Made by a program: the position numbers and the translations under genes
Assembly: GCF_000005505.3 (NCBI RefSeq)
Contig: NC_016131.3
Location: 25,969,001 to 26,033,000 of the forward strand
Direction: 5' to 3'
Source: Brachypodium distachyon
Lineage: Eukaryota; Streptophyta; Magnoliopsida; Poales; Poaceae
Length of the DNA stretch: 64,000 nt
Shown here: in pieces, positions 24,391-35,349 of the stretch
How the letters are laid out: each line of letters opens with the position of its first letter
Position numbering within the stretch: the first letter of the stretch is position 1
Notes under the pieces: model-generated
Told to the model about the DNA's origin: nothing
What the model saw: the letters and a program-made list of their open reading frames with translations, nothing else
The model's database searches: none

Positions 24391-25059
24391 TGTTGTAATA
24401 AAATAAAACTCTTATATGGGTCGGGCCGTAAATCCTACGTGGCGGCGACAAGTCAACATTCCGCAAGCGCGAGTCAAAGACGTCTACGTGGCGCGGTCAA
24501 TCCTACGTGCCAAAGGAAGACTAGTCAACGAGTCAAACCTCCCATGCCATGGTCAAAGGGTCAAATGAGCTAGAGTGGGGCGCAAGAAAGGTGTGAGGAA
24601 GGGGCTCTTAGTCCATGGTGGACTATGGACCAAGCCCCTCTTTTTCCCCATGGTGCACACAAAAGTTGTGGACCAAAAGAGCTACTTTTACCATTTTGTC
24701 CCCACTTTTCTCTCTCCCTCAAGGGTAGCCATAGTCATTTGTCATGGACCCCTACGCTATAAATACCCCCCATGGGGGCATGTATCATTCACTCTCACTT
24801 GAATAAACTCAAGGGAGAGGGCTAGAGCCTCTTGCAAAGAGCTCTAGTTTCGAGATCCGGGAAGACGCATTCGGTCCGGACTCAAAGGAGAAGGGGTTGG
24901 GTTGGAGTTCCGAGGGTAGCTTAACCTCGATACTTGGAAAGATGTGTTCGGTCCAAGTACGAGGTGGCCCCGACGAACCTCTCGCCGAAAGGTGTCTTGG
25001 AAAGATCCGCTCGGCCCAAGCCCTAGGCTAACAACCCCCTTGAAGTTTTTCCTAACATA
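24391..25059 (+). mobile_element. LTR-like sequence (possible solo or degraded LTR)
   Basis: The stretch begins TGTTGTAATAAA, has a TATA-like CTATAAATACC at about 24759, then AATAAA at about 24803, a GC-rich downstream part, and could end CTAACA. This order (U3, TATA, polyadenylation signal, R/U5) suits an LTR. No target duplication, primer-binding site or internal coding region was found, so this may be a fragment or not an LTR at all. Repeated phrases such as GACGCATTCGGTCC and GATGTGTTCGGTCC occur in the right half. Confidence 0.35.
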
Positions 25060-25568
25060 GGATTAAGTTGCACCCGCAGGGTCGACCGAACCTATTCAAA
25101 AAAACATCGACGTGTCAACTTGTCCAAATGTACGGCGACCTTCGCTATAAGGCCGGCGTACACGCCCTACCTTTATCCCCATACTTGTGCCATCGAGCAT
25201 TGGCACCCCATACTCTAACTGTTGTCGAGAACAACAACAAGTACAGTTTATCTGTTTTTCCATAACTCGGCAATAGTCGCATGCTAAACAACTTTTGAAA
25301 GAAAACAATAATAGCAAATGTTTTGTTTATTATCAAGTCGAAGTGGTCGTAGAGAAAATTGAAGTATAGTGCAATTCTGGACTTGCATCGTATCTTAGAC
25401 GTTGCAAACAAGTGTCTATGCAATGCGGTGCATATGGTCCCATGCCAAACGGTATCCCCTCGATCTCTTGTTGAAAATACAATCAATAAATAGTCTGAAA
25501 TACTTTCCTCCTTTTCACAAAAGTCGGAGTACAACAAAAGCACACATGCTGAAAGTGAAATTAATAAA
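25060..25568. other. Intergenic, no gene recognised
   Basis: No protein-like frame was found. The last nine bases (25560-25568) are the left target duplication of the Mutator-like element that follows. Confidence 0.5.
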
Positions 25569-26753
25569 GAGAAAATTACTTAAAACCATCACATTTGAGA
25601 CACGTGTCAAGAAAAACCACCTTTAAAAAAAATCAAATCACCACCGTTTTTGGGATACATGTCACTCCGAACACTAATCTTTCAGTTGAGCACGAATTGA
25701 CGGCAAACCTGACAATGGGGCCCACTTGTCGGAGCCAACGTGGCGCCACATCAGCACTTAACACAGCCCACGACTGGTCTCTTCGCTGACGTGTGCTTGG
25801 CATTGCCAGCGAACAACGAAGAGGCGGCGAAGGCGGGACTGCATGTGGCGGCGACTGCAACTCACCCGCCCCCGCAGCGCTCTCCCTCTCGCCCCTCTAT
25901 TTCTCCCTTGCTCTTCTTCTCCCCCAAGTTTTTCTCTCCCTCACTCTCTGCTCTTGCTCCGCGACCGTGCCGAACTCCTCCGGTCGCTCCCCATCGATTC
26001 GACCGCCCCCAAGACCCCTGACCCCACCACAGCCTCGCGGACCCACAGCCAGACCACGTGGACCTCGCCTTGCGCCCGAATCAGCTGAGCCGTGAGCTTC
26101 TTCCCCAACTGCGGCGACGGCTACATCAGCGGCTAGGAAGGGGCTCCAAGGCGAGGGCGCTCAGATTCGCGTCGGCGCCAAGGAGATGTGGGCGAGGGCT
26201 CGAGGTAGCATCGTGATCCTCTCGCGTGCAGCACAATAGCGCGGGGCAGCAATAGGGGCGGCACAACTCTCGCCGGAGTTGGAGCAGGCGAGGCGGCTCG
26301 GTGGGGAAAGAAGAGCAGGAGAGGGACCGCTCGGGCCAATGGACGGGAGGCACTGCCACGAGGTCGACCAGCGACGGGGATTCCTGGTGGTGGCGGGGAG
26401 CCGGCGGAGCTGGGGCCATGGCGGCAGAGCAGGGGATTTTAGCAGCGGCCATGCCTACAGACGGACGAAGGCGGGCGCGAGGAGCGGGAGGTCGGCGGCG
26501 GCCGCGGGCGAACGGAGGCCGGCGCGAGGAGGGAGCAGAGGATTTTAGGAAGAAGGTGATTGTCCAGCGTGGCGCCACGTTGGCTCCGACAAGTGGACCC
26601 CATTGTTAGGTTTGCCGTCAATTCGTGCTCAACTGAAAGATTAGTGTTCGGAGTGACATGCATCCCCAAAACAGTGGTGATTTGAAAAATAAATAAAAAA
26701 GGTGATTTTCCTTGACATGTGCCTCAAATGTGGTGGTTTTAAGTAATTTTCTC
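25569..26753. mobile_element. Mutator-like element with long terminal inverted repeats, non-autonomous
   Basis: The first roughly 185 bp and the last roughly 190 bp are inverted copies. The outermost GAGAAAATTACTTAAAACCA matches the inverse of the right end exactly, and the similarity runs inward to GTTGGCTCCGACAAGTGG / its inverse. The flanks are ATTAATAAA (25560-25568) and ATGAATAAA (26754-26762), 9 bp with one mismatch, the size expected for Mutator elements. The 800-bp interior is very GC-rich with no transposase. Long frames on both strands are Pro/Arg/Ala-rich low-complexity. High interior GC content could reflect a captured host exon (Pack-MULE), but no source gene was recognised. Confidence 0.85.
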
Positions 26754-27201
26754 ATGAATAAATTAAGTAGTAGCATGTGCGTGGTACATGGGATGTGGAC
26801 AGCATGTCCTTATTGTTGGGAAATCAGAATTTGGACAGAATTAGGCATCCTGTGAAGAACTAATCATACTTATTTTGAAGAAAGGACACTCTTGATTTTG
26901 CAACAGATGGAGTGAGATAAAATCCAAGTGCGTCGACGGTTGACCCAGCTTGTGCAAAGAAACCCATAACGTCATTGTTATTGCCCTTGTCGGGACGCTG
27001 AAAGGAGTACCATTTGCTTTCCCAAATGGTCCATATGTCGTGACATTGGTGACAAAAGTAAGTGATGTCACAACAGTGTTTCCCATAAAGTCGACGGTTG
27101 TCCCGCTGATTGTCTTTATTGTCTCTGAAGGAGCAAGTACGATCTGCAAGGAAACAAGTTTCTATAGTTAATCTCACCCCGGGTGTGCATCTATGTTATT
27201 C

Positions 27202-27470
27202 AGGGCATCCATAATAGTAGGGTAAACGTTGACTCTCCATTGTCACCTATAGACGACGGTAGCATAATATATACATAGTTGTGTCTTTAAACAAACTCTA
27301 CATGATCTGTTAGCATTGTGATGGTGTGAAATGGTAACATCGTCGACTCTTAGGTGACTCTTAATCCATTCTCGACTAAGAGAACTCTTACCTCTCTTTT
27401 TTTTTCTACATCAGCAATTTTCGAATAAAAGTCAACTAAGAATTGACCCGCTAGCTTTGTGGATGCCCTT
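27202..27470. mobile_element. MITE-like element in intron 3 of the dirigent-jacalin gene
   Basis: AGGGCATCCATAA at the left and the inverse AAGGGCATCCACAAAG at the right form short terminal inverted repeats 269 bp apart. The interior is AT-rich and non-coding. The target duplication is unclear, so the family is not assigned. Confidence 0.5.
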
Positions 27471-27703
27471 GCACGAAATTAAACCTAACTAAAAAGTATA
27501 CAAATTAAAATACACTCACCGTGAACGTGAGCCCTCTGTTTCCTCCCCACGGACCAGCTGTTTGCTTCTTTCCAGCTTGATCAATGTAGGAATACGCAAT
27601 TGAGTCGATGACTTCACCGCTTCGGATTGTCACACTCTCAATAAGTCGAGGGGGCTCTGGGATGTCATAAGATTTCCCTCCGCTGCCACCCACTAGTCCA
27701 ACC

Positions 27704-28043
27704 TGTGACGCTCGACAATCTTCCCACTCGATTACTTGGATACAAGTTCCTCAGCGTCACGCCGAGATGCACAAGTCTCTCAGATTCGAGTACTTGGAGA
27801 AGAAGAAGATGGGAAAGGTGTTCAACTTATGCTGTTACAATGATCAATGCCCTCGACAACTTGCAGGAAACCGATAAGTAGTGTCGCCTTCCTTCGTGGC
27901 CGAAGTGGGGCTCGCCTGTCTTGGGCCTGGCCTTCTCCCTGGCAGCCCACTGAGCGCGCGCCAGCCTTCTGCTCCTCTTCTCTTCTCGCTTCTATGCTGC
28001 CCGAGTCTCTCTCCATTGTTCACCATCTAGGAATGTCGTGACA
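27704..28043 (-). repeat. 3' LTR of the outer chromovirus
   Basis: 340 bp, bounded TG...CA. It matches the 5' LTR along the stretch from GATTCGAGTACTTGG to GGAATGTCGTGACA, but carries about 70 extra bases near its plus-strand left end and an ACTTGCAGGA-type segment absent from the other LTR. Its first two plus-strand bases complete the CAG acceptor of the host exon. Confidence 0.9.
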
Positions 28044-28373
28044 ATACCCCCTCCTAAAGATGCAGCATGCCCCCATGCTGGTGCTTCAGAGAATTTCTGA
28101 TAGAGAGAGTGTAGTCCTTCCCAAGTTGCATAGTCATCTGGAAGACCAGTCCACTGCACCTGTGGCACCAATTTCTTTCCTTGTTTGACCAGGCGCTCAC
28201 CAAGCAGCGTGCGAGGAACCGATGTTGCCACTTCCTCCAACTCAAACACTGGCAAATCCACAGCAACCTGAGTGTCTGCTGAAACAACACGCTTCAACTA
28301 AGATACATGCACCACGGGGTGAACCTTTGAAGAAGGAGGTAACTGGAACTTGTATGACACATTGCCCACTCGT
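27992..28373 (-). pseudogene. Outer element: integrase C-terminus with chromodomain
   Basis: The frame includes LVKQGKKLVPQVQWTGLP and the ATWE motif typical of a chromodomain, which steers integration through histone binding. It continues through the polypurine tract and stops at 27992, 52 bases inside the 3' LTR, so pol overlaps the LTR. Its link to the integrase core is broken by a 28-bp tandem duplication at 28374-28429. Confidence 0.8.
28045..28055 (-). other. Polypurine tract of the outer chromovirus
   Basis: The minus strand reads AGGAGGGGGTA, one base short of the 3' LTR start TGTCACGAC. It is the plus-strand DNA priming site. Confidence 0.85.
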
Positions 28374-28429
28374 TGAAGCACTTTGTAAGGACCAAAGTAT
28401 CTGAAGCACTTTGTAAGGACCAAAGTATC
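28374..28429. repeat. 28-bp tandem duplication inside outer-element integrase
   Basis: TGAAGCACTTTGTAAGGACC... occurs twice with period 28. As 28 is not a multiple of three, it shifts the integrase frame ahead of the chromodomain. Confidence 0.9.
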
Positions 28430-29141
28430 GGAAAGATAGCTTCAGAGAGGAGCGTTGCGCCACAGACTGCTGCACATATGGCTGCAAACGCAAAAACACC
28501 ATATCACCAACAGCAAAGGACCTTTCCGAGCGATGTTTGTCGGCCTGCCGTTTCATACGCTGTTGGGCACGGGCCAGATGCTGCTGGATGAGCTGCTGCA
28601 TAGAGGCACGCTCGGCCAACCAGTGTTGCAATTCCAAAGGAGCCAAATCAGCAGGAGGTGTAAGCCCAAAATGCTGAGGTTTGTACCCATACAAAACTTC
28701 AAACGGGGAACAACCAAGAGCAAAGTGAAAGGAAGTATTGTACCAGAACTCATCTTGGGGCAACCACGATGCCCAGCGCTTGGGATTGGCGTGCACAAAA
28801 CAGCGCAGGAATGTCTCAAGACATTGATTCACACGTTCAGTTTGCCCATTGGTCTGCGGGTGATAAGAAGAACTGAGATTCAAAGTTGTGTCGGCCATCT
28901 TGAACAGCTGCTGCCATAGCTTGCTTGTGAACACTTTGTCGCGATCAGAGATGATGGACTGAGACAACCCATGGAGCTTGTATACATTGTCAATGAACGT
29001 TTGAGCAACAGACAATGCAGTGAAGGGATGTCGAAGGGGCAAAAATTGGGCATACTTGGAAAACTTGTCCACGATGACGAGGATAGTGTCATACCTCTGA
29101 GAAACTGGCAACTGTTCAATGAAATCCATACTAATGGTATG
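28430..29141 (-). pseudogene. Outer element: integrase core
   Basis: The DDE-type core is visible: MDFIEQLPVS (first Asp), ISDRDKVFTS (second Asp) and HPQTNGQTERVNQ (Glu). It integrates retroelement cDNA. The upstream junction with the zinc-binding part carries an in-frame TAG at about 29139-29141, and the downstream end is frameshifted by the 28-bp duplication. Confidence 0.85.
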
Positions 29142-30230
29142 CTAGACTTTAGTTGGAATGGGTAGTGGTTGGAGCAGACCTGGTGTTTTAACATGTTCGC
29201 CCTTTGCTTGTTGGCAAATCTGACATTGTTGCACAAAAGCAGTCACATCCTGCTTCATGTTTGGCCAAGAGAACAGATCCTCCACCCGTTGGTATGTGGC
29301 AAGAATATCAGAATGCCCCCCAACAGCACTGTTGTGTAACGCCCGCAAGATAGCCTGATGCGCTTCCTTGTGGCCACCGAACCAAATTTTCCCCTTATGA
29401 CGAATGACACCATTCTGAAGAGAGAAGTGGTGGGCATTCGGGCTTTGGATGGCCAGTTCAGTGAGCAATTGCTGAGCTTGCGCATCCTTGGCGTAGCCCT
29501 CGACAATGATCTCCAACCAACGTGGTTGCACGGTAGATAAACTGGACAATTCAGCATCATGCACACGCCTGGACAAGGCATCAGCAGCCGAATTTTCCAC
29601 CCCCTTCTTGTAAACAATTTTGTAGTGAAAGCCTAATAGTTTGAAGAACGCTTTCTGTTGCATAGGTGTATTGGCCTTGTGGTCGCCCAATTGACACAAA
29701 CTGCGATGATCAGTGTAAATGAGGAATTCTCCAGACTGTAAATAAGACTTCCACTTGTCAATAGCCATCAAAATAGCCAAGCATTCCTTGTCATAAGTTG
29801 ACAATGTCTTGTTCTTACTGCCCAAGGCTTTGCTCATGAAGGCAATGGGATGGCCCTGCTGCATGAGCACAGCCCCTACACCTCCGTCAGATGCATCGGT
29901 CTCAAGCACAAATTGCTTGGAAAAATCGGGCAATGCCAAAACAGGAGCTTGGACCGGTGCTTGTTTCAGAGCCACAAAAGCTGCGTGTTCCTCAGATGTC
30001 CATATGTACAGCACATGTTTCTTCAACAACTGAGTGAGTGGCCAGCTAATCAGCCCATAATTCTTAATGAACTTGCGATAATACACTGTCAGCCCAAGGA
30101 ATCCTCGCAATTGCTTAGTATTCGATGGTATGGGCCACTCCTGGACAACACTAATCTTCGCTGGATCTGTGGCAACACTAGCACCACTGATGATATGGCC
30201 TAAATATTCCAAGGATTGCTGAGCGATTGC
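29142..30230 (-). pseudogene. Outer element: RT end, RNase H and integrase zinc-binding domain
   Basis: The frame runs from YLGHIISG (end of reverse transcriptase), through TDASDGGVGAVLMQ and YTDHRSL (RNase H), to the HHCC integrase zinc motif ending CQICQQAKGEH. It stops at a TAG where relatives have a sense codon. The join to the upstream RT segment near 30180-30240 needs a frame change. Confidence 0.85.
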
Positions 30231-30720
30231 TCCGCTTGACATAAAGATTGTGCTGGCGCAATAAGAGAAACACGTCACGGAGATGCTGATTGTGCTCAAC
30301 CAAGTCCTTGCTGTATACCAGAATGTCGTCCACAAATACGAGTACAGACTTGTGCAATTTAGATGCAAATACCAAGTTCATGACAGATTGAAATGTCGCC
30401 GGTGCCAACGTGAGACCAAAGGGCATGACACGGAACTCGAAATGCCCATGGTGCGTTCGGAACGCTGTCTTTGCTTCATCTTGTGGTGCTAGGCGAAGCT
30501 GATGGCAGCCCGAACGCAAGTCCAACTTGGTGAAAAAATGTGTACCAGCCAATTCATCTAGCATCTCATCGCCGACTGGCATAAGGTACTTGTCCTTCAC
30601 CGTGACGGCATTCAAATGGCAATAATCGACGCAAAAACGCCACGTGCCATCTTTCTTCCGCACGAGCAGAACAGGAGAAGCAAACGGGCTATGGCTCTGA
30701 CGGATGATTCCTTGTTCAGC
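30178..30720 (-). pseudogene. Outer element: reverse transcriptase core
   Basis: RT motifs in order are WRFCVDYCHLNAVT, FFTKLDLRSGCHQLRL, FRVMPFGLTLAPATFQ and the catalytic VFVDDILVYS. Frameshifts separate it from the protease segment (about 30660-30720) and from RNase H (about 30200). Confidence 0.88.
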
Positions 30721-32028
30721 ATGGCACGAACTTGCTTCTCAATCTCATCCTTCTGTTGCGGTGAATATCGATAGGGTTTGACAGCGACAGGTTTCGTGCC
30801 GGGCAGCAGGGGAATCTGGTGGTCATATTCTCGGCGAGGCGGTAAGCCCTGTGGCTCCTTAAAACAATCAGCGAATTCATCCACGATAGCCTGAATTGGA
30901 GCAGGAGTTGTTGCCGACTCAACTGACTCACTGACAGGACAGAGCTGAATTAATTGTGCTAACTCACCACGATTGATCAACGAATGTAATTCCAATGCTG
31001 AAATCTGAGCGCAACTCTTGACATCATCTTTCAGTCCACGCAACGTGATGCGCTTGCCAGCATGTTTAAAACGCATCGTCTTCTTTTGCCAATTGACCCA
31101 CATATCGCCACAGTCTTCCAACCAATCCATGCCCAAGATAATATCATAGCAAGCAAGCTCGAGAACTCTGAGATCGTCAGTGAAAGTGTGCCCTTGGCAT
31201 GACCACACTGCATGAGGAATCTGGGAAGTACATAGTAAGTGTCCCCCATTGGCAACTGTCACTTTGGCCATCGGAACAGGTTCAGACGCCAACTTCAGAG
31301 CTGTAACAGCAGCAGCACTAATGAAGTTACTTGAGCTACCAGAGTCAATCAACACCAACATGGGCCGCCCATTCAAGACAGCATGGAGTCGCATTGTTTT
31401 GCGCCGCGTTGTGCCAGTTGTTGCACACTGAGACAAATGCATGAGACCTTCTTCAGATTCTGACCCAGAATGTTCATGGGAAGTGTTAGAGTCTTGAGCA
31501 GTATCTTCTTTACTCTGGAGTAGACACAGGAGCTCATTAATCAACTGCACTTGTACTGAAGGCACACACTTATGTCCCCTATGATATTTTTCACCACACT
31601 TGAAACACAAACCCTTCTCCCGGCGCATGGTTTTTAAAGCCTCCAACTTCTGCTCCAGTTTACTTTTGTCCTCAACAAGTAACTTGGGCGCCGGTCCAGG
31701 CCCCATTAAGCTCTTCTGGTGACTGAAAGACTTATACACTGGCTTATAATCATGCTTGTATCTACTACTCGTTAACTGACGAGCCTCCTCAAGCAAATCT
31801 TCCTGTGTTTGAGCTAGAGACAAAGCTGCATCTATAGTACTTGGTTTATGCAATCTAATAGCAGACTGAATATCTGGTTTGAGTCCTTTCAGAAATTTGT
31901 TGACAAAAAAGGCCTCATCATAGTGCTTGTTATGCATAAGCACACGGTGGGTCAATTCCTCGAAAGCATGGTAATACTCATCTACTGTACCAGCTTGCAC
32001 AATGGGTTCCATTTTATCCAAATACATG
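30720..32028 (-). pseudogene. Outer element: gag C-terminus, protease and RT N-terminus
   Basis: The frame holds the gag segment DEYYHAFEELTHRVL, a zinc knuckle CFKCGEKYHRGHKC, the protease active-site region VLIDSGSSSNFIS, and the RT entry motif KPYRYSPQQKDEIEKQV. Its upstream half lies on the far side of the inner element, at 44948-45585. Confidence 0.88.
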
Positions 32029-32890
32029 TGTCGCACCAGTAGCACCCGGGTACCACCGTTGCTTAATGCGTGGGTCGCCTCGTTTGCCCCGGCAAGGGCC
32101 GCACCTTGGGCAGCACCGCCCGAGCTGCCCGGAAAGTCATCGGCCCGGCAGGACTAGCCGGACTGCGGGGGTCACCCCGTAAGGCAACAAGAGAATCTCC
32201 GTCAGGGCGCCCCCCGGGAAGGTCACTTGCCGGGAGAGCGCTCCCTGGCGCAGGCACTTACCACAGGGTCGGTACCCATCAGGCAGGGCATTGACTCCAC
32301 GTGGCCCCTCGGCAGGCTCCACGCAAGCAGGGCTGGTCAGGGCATGGAGTATGGCACAAGCAAGCATTAAATGCTCCGACAGGAGGGTGGTTCCCTGTCA
32401 AGTCAGCCCACAGTGAATGACTCTCAGTGAATCGAAGGCACGTACCGTCCCAGGTACAGTGCTTTGTGCCATGCATGCATGCCAGCGCAGCGAGGGGAAG
32501 CTGCCTAGGGTCTTTGCTCGAAACTTGTCCCCCATGCACCGAGGCACCTATGATATCCCCTTGAGTATAAAAGGAGGACCAACACAGAGGTCAAGGGGTT
32601 TGGTTCTTTCTAGTTTTAGCCCAGAAATAGCAAGTAGCCACTTAGCAGTAAAGGAGAGAGCGCCCAGGGACTCCCCCGGCAATCTGTAAAACACTTGTTC
32701 ATTGGCTAATACAAACTCAGAAGCAGGACATAGGACACCTCAGGGTGGCCCGAACCTGGGTAAACGGACCTGTGCCTCTTTGCGCTTGACATTGGCCGCA
32801 CCGGCGATCGCCGGAGCGATCCCCAACGCCCACTGCCGAACCTGAAAGGGGGTGCCTAGCATCCTCGGTGTCTAAGCCCGGGCTACGACA
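32029..32890 (+). repeat. 5' LTR of the Tat element
   Basis: 862 bp. It contains a TATA-like GAGTATAAAAGGAGG at about 32563 and ends CTACGACA. The following TTTGGCGGGCCAGG is the candidate primer-binding region. Confidence 0.9.
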
Positions 32891-33029
32891 TTTGGCGGGC
32901 CAGGTAGGGGTGCGTGTGGAGAGCTCGCCGGAGACCGCCAGTGCCGTCGTCTACAGCTACGTCAGCTTCATCTTCTCCGACGACATTTCCTCCTGACCTA
33001 CACATTGGGGATGCATGCCATCGGTGCCG

Positions 33030-34626
33030 ATGACAATGTCAGGGCCAACTGGCTCCCGATGGTCCTCAAAGGATCAGCGAGGACCTAGCTGCTCAACCTG
33101 CCCGCCGGGTCCATAGCCTCCTGGGCTGACCTGCGCGAGCAGTTTGTGAGCGCGTTTCAGGACTGCTACAAGCGCCCAGGAACCATGGCGGAGCTTCACA
33201 CCGTTGTGCAGAAGCCAGGGTAGACGTTGCGAAGCTTCGTCAAGCGCTTCTCTAGTCTCTCCTACTCCATTCCTGAGGCGGAGGCTGCTGCCATCATCAA
33301 TACCTTCGCCATTGTCGTAGCACGGGGCTTAGACACTGGGGATGCGCGGGCACCCCCTTTTAGGTTCGGCAGTGGGCTACGGGGATCGCTCCGGTGATCA
33401 CCGGCGGGGCCAATGCAAAGCGTATGGAAGCAATGGACACGGGAGCACTTTTTACCCAGGTTCGGGCCACCCTGAGGTGTAAAACCCTACGTCCTGCTTG
33501 TCTGATCTTGTAATTAACCGAGGAATTGTGGTTTACAGGTTGCCGGGGGAGTCCCCGGGTACTCTCTCCTTTTGGCTAAACGATGCTTACTACTTTGAGC
33601 TACTGCTAGTGCAGAACTATGAGTCGGTCGAACCCTTTGACCGTGGGCAGGGGTCCTCCTTTTATAGCCAAGGGGATACCACAGGTGCCACGGTGCATGG
33701 TTTACAAGTGGCGAGCAGGGAGCTCGGGCAGCTCCTCCTTGGTGCGCTAGCATACATGCAAGAACACTAGCCTTGTAGCTAGGGGTCTAAGGCCAAAAAA
33801 CTACTCTTGAACAGCCACGGTTTGCTTGACTTGACGGGGAATCCCCTTTCTGTCGGTTCATTAAATGCGCCGTGCGCTTCACTCCTTGTCCTCACGTACC
33901 CTGCACAAGGTGCCTTCCGCGCGCCCACGTGGCGCCGCTGTTCTACTTGCTCGGTCCCGCTCTCGCAACAGAAACCTGCGCCCGGGTGCGCCCCTCCCGG
34001 CAAGTACCTTCCCGGGAGGTGGCTAGGCGGGAATTCTCCCCCGAAGCCCCGCTAGCCCTGTCGGGCTGGTAGCTTGCCGGGCAGCTCGGACACTGTCGCC
34101 CGGGGTGTGGTCCTTCCGGGAAGCAAGCGAGGTGACCCACGCGTCGTGCAGCGGTGGTAACCCGGGTGCCACTCATGCGACAGCCATCAACGTCCGTGAC
34201 CCCAAGATGCGTGAGAAGCTGAGCACGCACCGGATCCGGACGACACAAGAGCTCTACGCCTTGGCGCACAAGTGTGCCCTGGCCGAGGAAGGGCGCTTGG
34301 TGTCCGAACTTGCAGCCAAGGCTGCCGCAAGTCCCGCTAAGGGCTCACAGAAGAAGGGCTCCCGGAAGCGCAGTGGGAAGCAAGTGCTTGCCGCGGAACC
34401 GGGGGCTGCCTCGAGGCCTGCGAAGAAGGCCTCACCCGCTGGTGGGTCTGGTGGCAAGCCGGGCGGCGCGCCCCGCTGCCCCATCCATGCCAACGCCACC
34501 CATGACGCGCAGAATTGTCGCATCCTGCAGGGCATCAAGCAGAGGCGCGAACAGCGCCACGAGGAGCGCCGAGTAGCCGGCGCCTGCTTCAATTGCGGGG
34601 ACATCGGGCATCTCTCCCGCGAATGA
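33030..34626 (+). pseudogene. Tat element gag remnant, interrupted by a solo LTR
   Basis: Two pieces, 33030-33312 and 34188-34626, form one gag frame around the solo LTR. The first has the phrases WADLREQFVSAFQDCYKRP and LRSFVKRFSSLSYSIPEAEA. The second has VRDPKMREKLSTHRIRTTQE and a zinc knuckle CFNCGDIGHLSRE. There are at least three nonsense codons: in ...GSART*LLNL, in ...QKPG*TLRS, and in place of the last knuckle cysteine. Only about 140 bp separate the LTR from the gag core, so the N-terminal part of gag is largely missing. Confidence 0.8.
33313..34182 (-). mobile_element. Solo LTR of a related gypsy family, inverted, inside Tat gag
   Basis: The sequence starts TGTCGTAGCACGGGG and ends CTCATGCGACA on the plus strand, i.e. 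a minus-strand LTR whose ends resemble those of the host Tat element. Perfect 5-bp duplications GCCAT lie at 33308-33312 and 34183-34187. At 870 bp with no internal region, it is a solo LTR left by recombination between the two LTRs of a complete insertion. Confidence 0.93.
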
Positions 34627-34918
34627 CCCCAGAGCTGGAGCGAAGCCTCCCGGCGGGGATGCCGGCAGAGAAGAAGCCCAGGGGGATCGAGCCCAAGCCC
34701 GCGTCGGCAGGGAGCAGCCTCCCCGGGGACGAGACAAGGCTCGCGCTGAGGAGCAGCCCGGGTCCGACTACAGTGAGGGCGACGAGACAGGCTTCCAGGA
34801 GCCCCGCGGCGTCGCCTGCATCCATGGGGGGGCTTACGCTCTCTCATCCCATAGCGCGGTGAAGCGCCTCACTCGGGAGGTGTGTGCGCTGTTGCCGAAC
34901 ATGTAACCGCAGCAGCCG

Positions 34919-35349
34919 TTGAAGTGGTCGCACGTGCCGATCACTTTCAGCCCCGACGATCGCCCCGCCCGGCAGCTGGGGTCAGGGGTTTTGCCCTTCG
35001 TGGTCTCACCGATCATCAACAACATGATGGTGACCAAGGTGCTGGTGGACGACGGAGCGGGGTTAAACCTCCTGTCCGCCAGGTTGGTGGAGAAGTTTCA
35101 GCTGCCGCTGGAGCAGATGAAGCCCACCGACCCGTTCCAGGGGGTGAACCCCGGAATCGTGCGCCCCCGGGGCGCATCACGCTGCCAGTTACCTTCGGGT
35201 CCCGGGAGGCGTTCAGAACTGAGCACATCGTGTTTGATGTGGCTCACACCCCGTTGCCGTACAACGGGATCCTTGGTCGGCCGGCGCTAATCAAGTTCAT
35301 GGTGGCAACCCATTGTGCCTACGGCATGATGAAGATGCCGTCAACTTAA
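34919..35349 (+). pseudogene. Tat element protease remnant
   Basis: The frame contains VVSPIINNMMVTKVLVDDGAG followed by LNLLSARLV, the retropepsin active-site region (usual D-S/T-G replaced here by DDGAG). After about 35160 the protease similarity continues in another frame (LPVTFGSREAFRTEHIVFDV), so a frameshift is present. Confidence 0.75.

Noticed and set aside
24391..25059. Complete LTR retrotransposon
   Set aside because: A TATA-like box and a polyadenylation signal fit an LTR, but no second LTR, primer site, coding region or target duplication is present.
25740..26609. Overlapping frames on both strands inside the Mutator-like element
   Set aside because: The composition is driven by GC content and overlapping frames are equally long on both strands. 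None shows a domain, so no gene is called.
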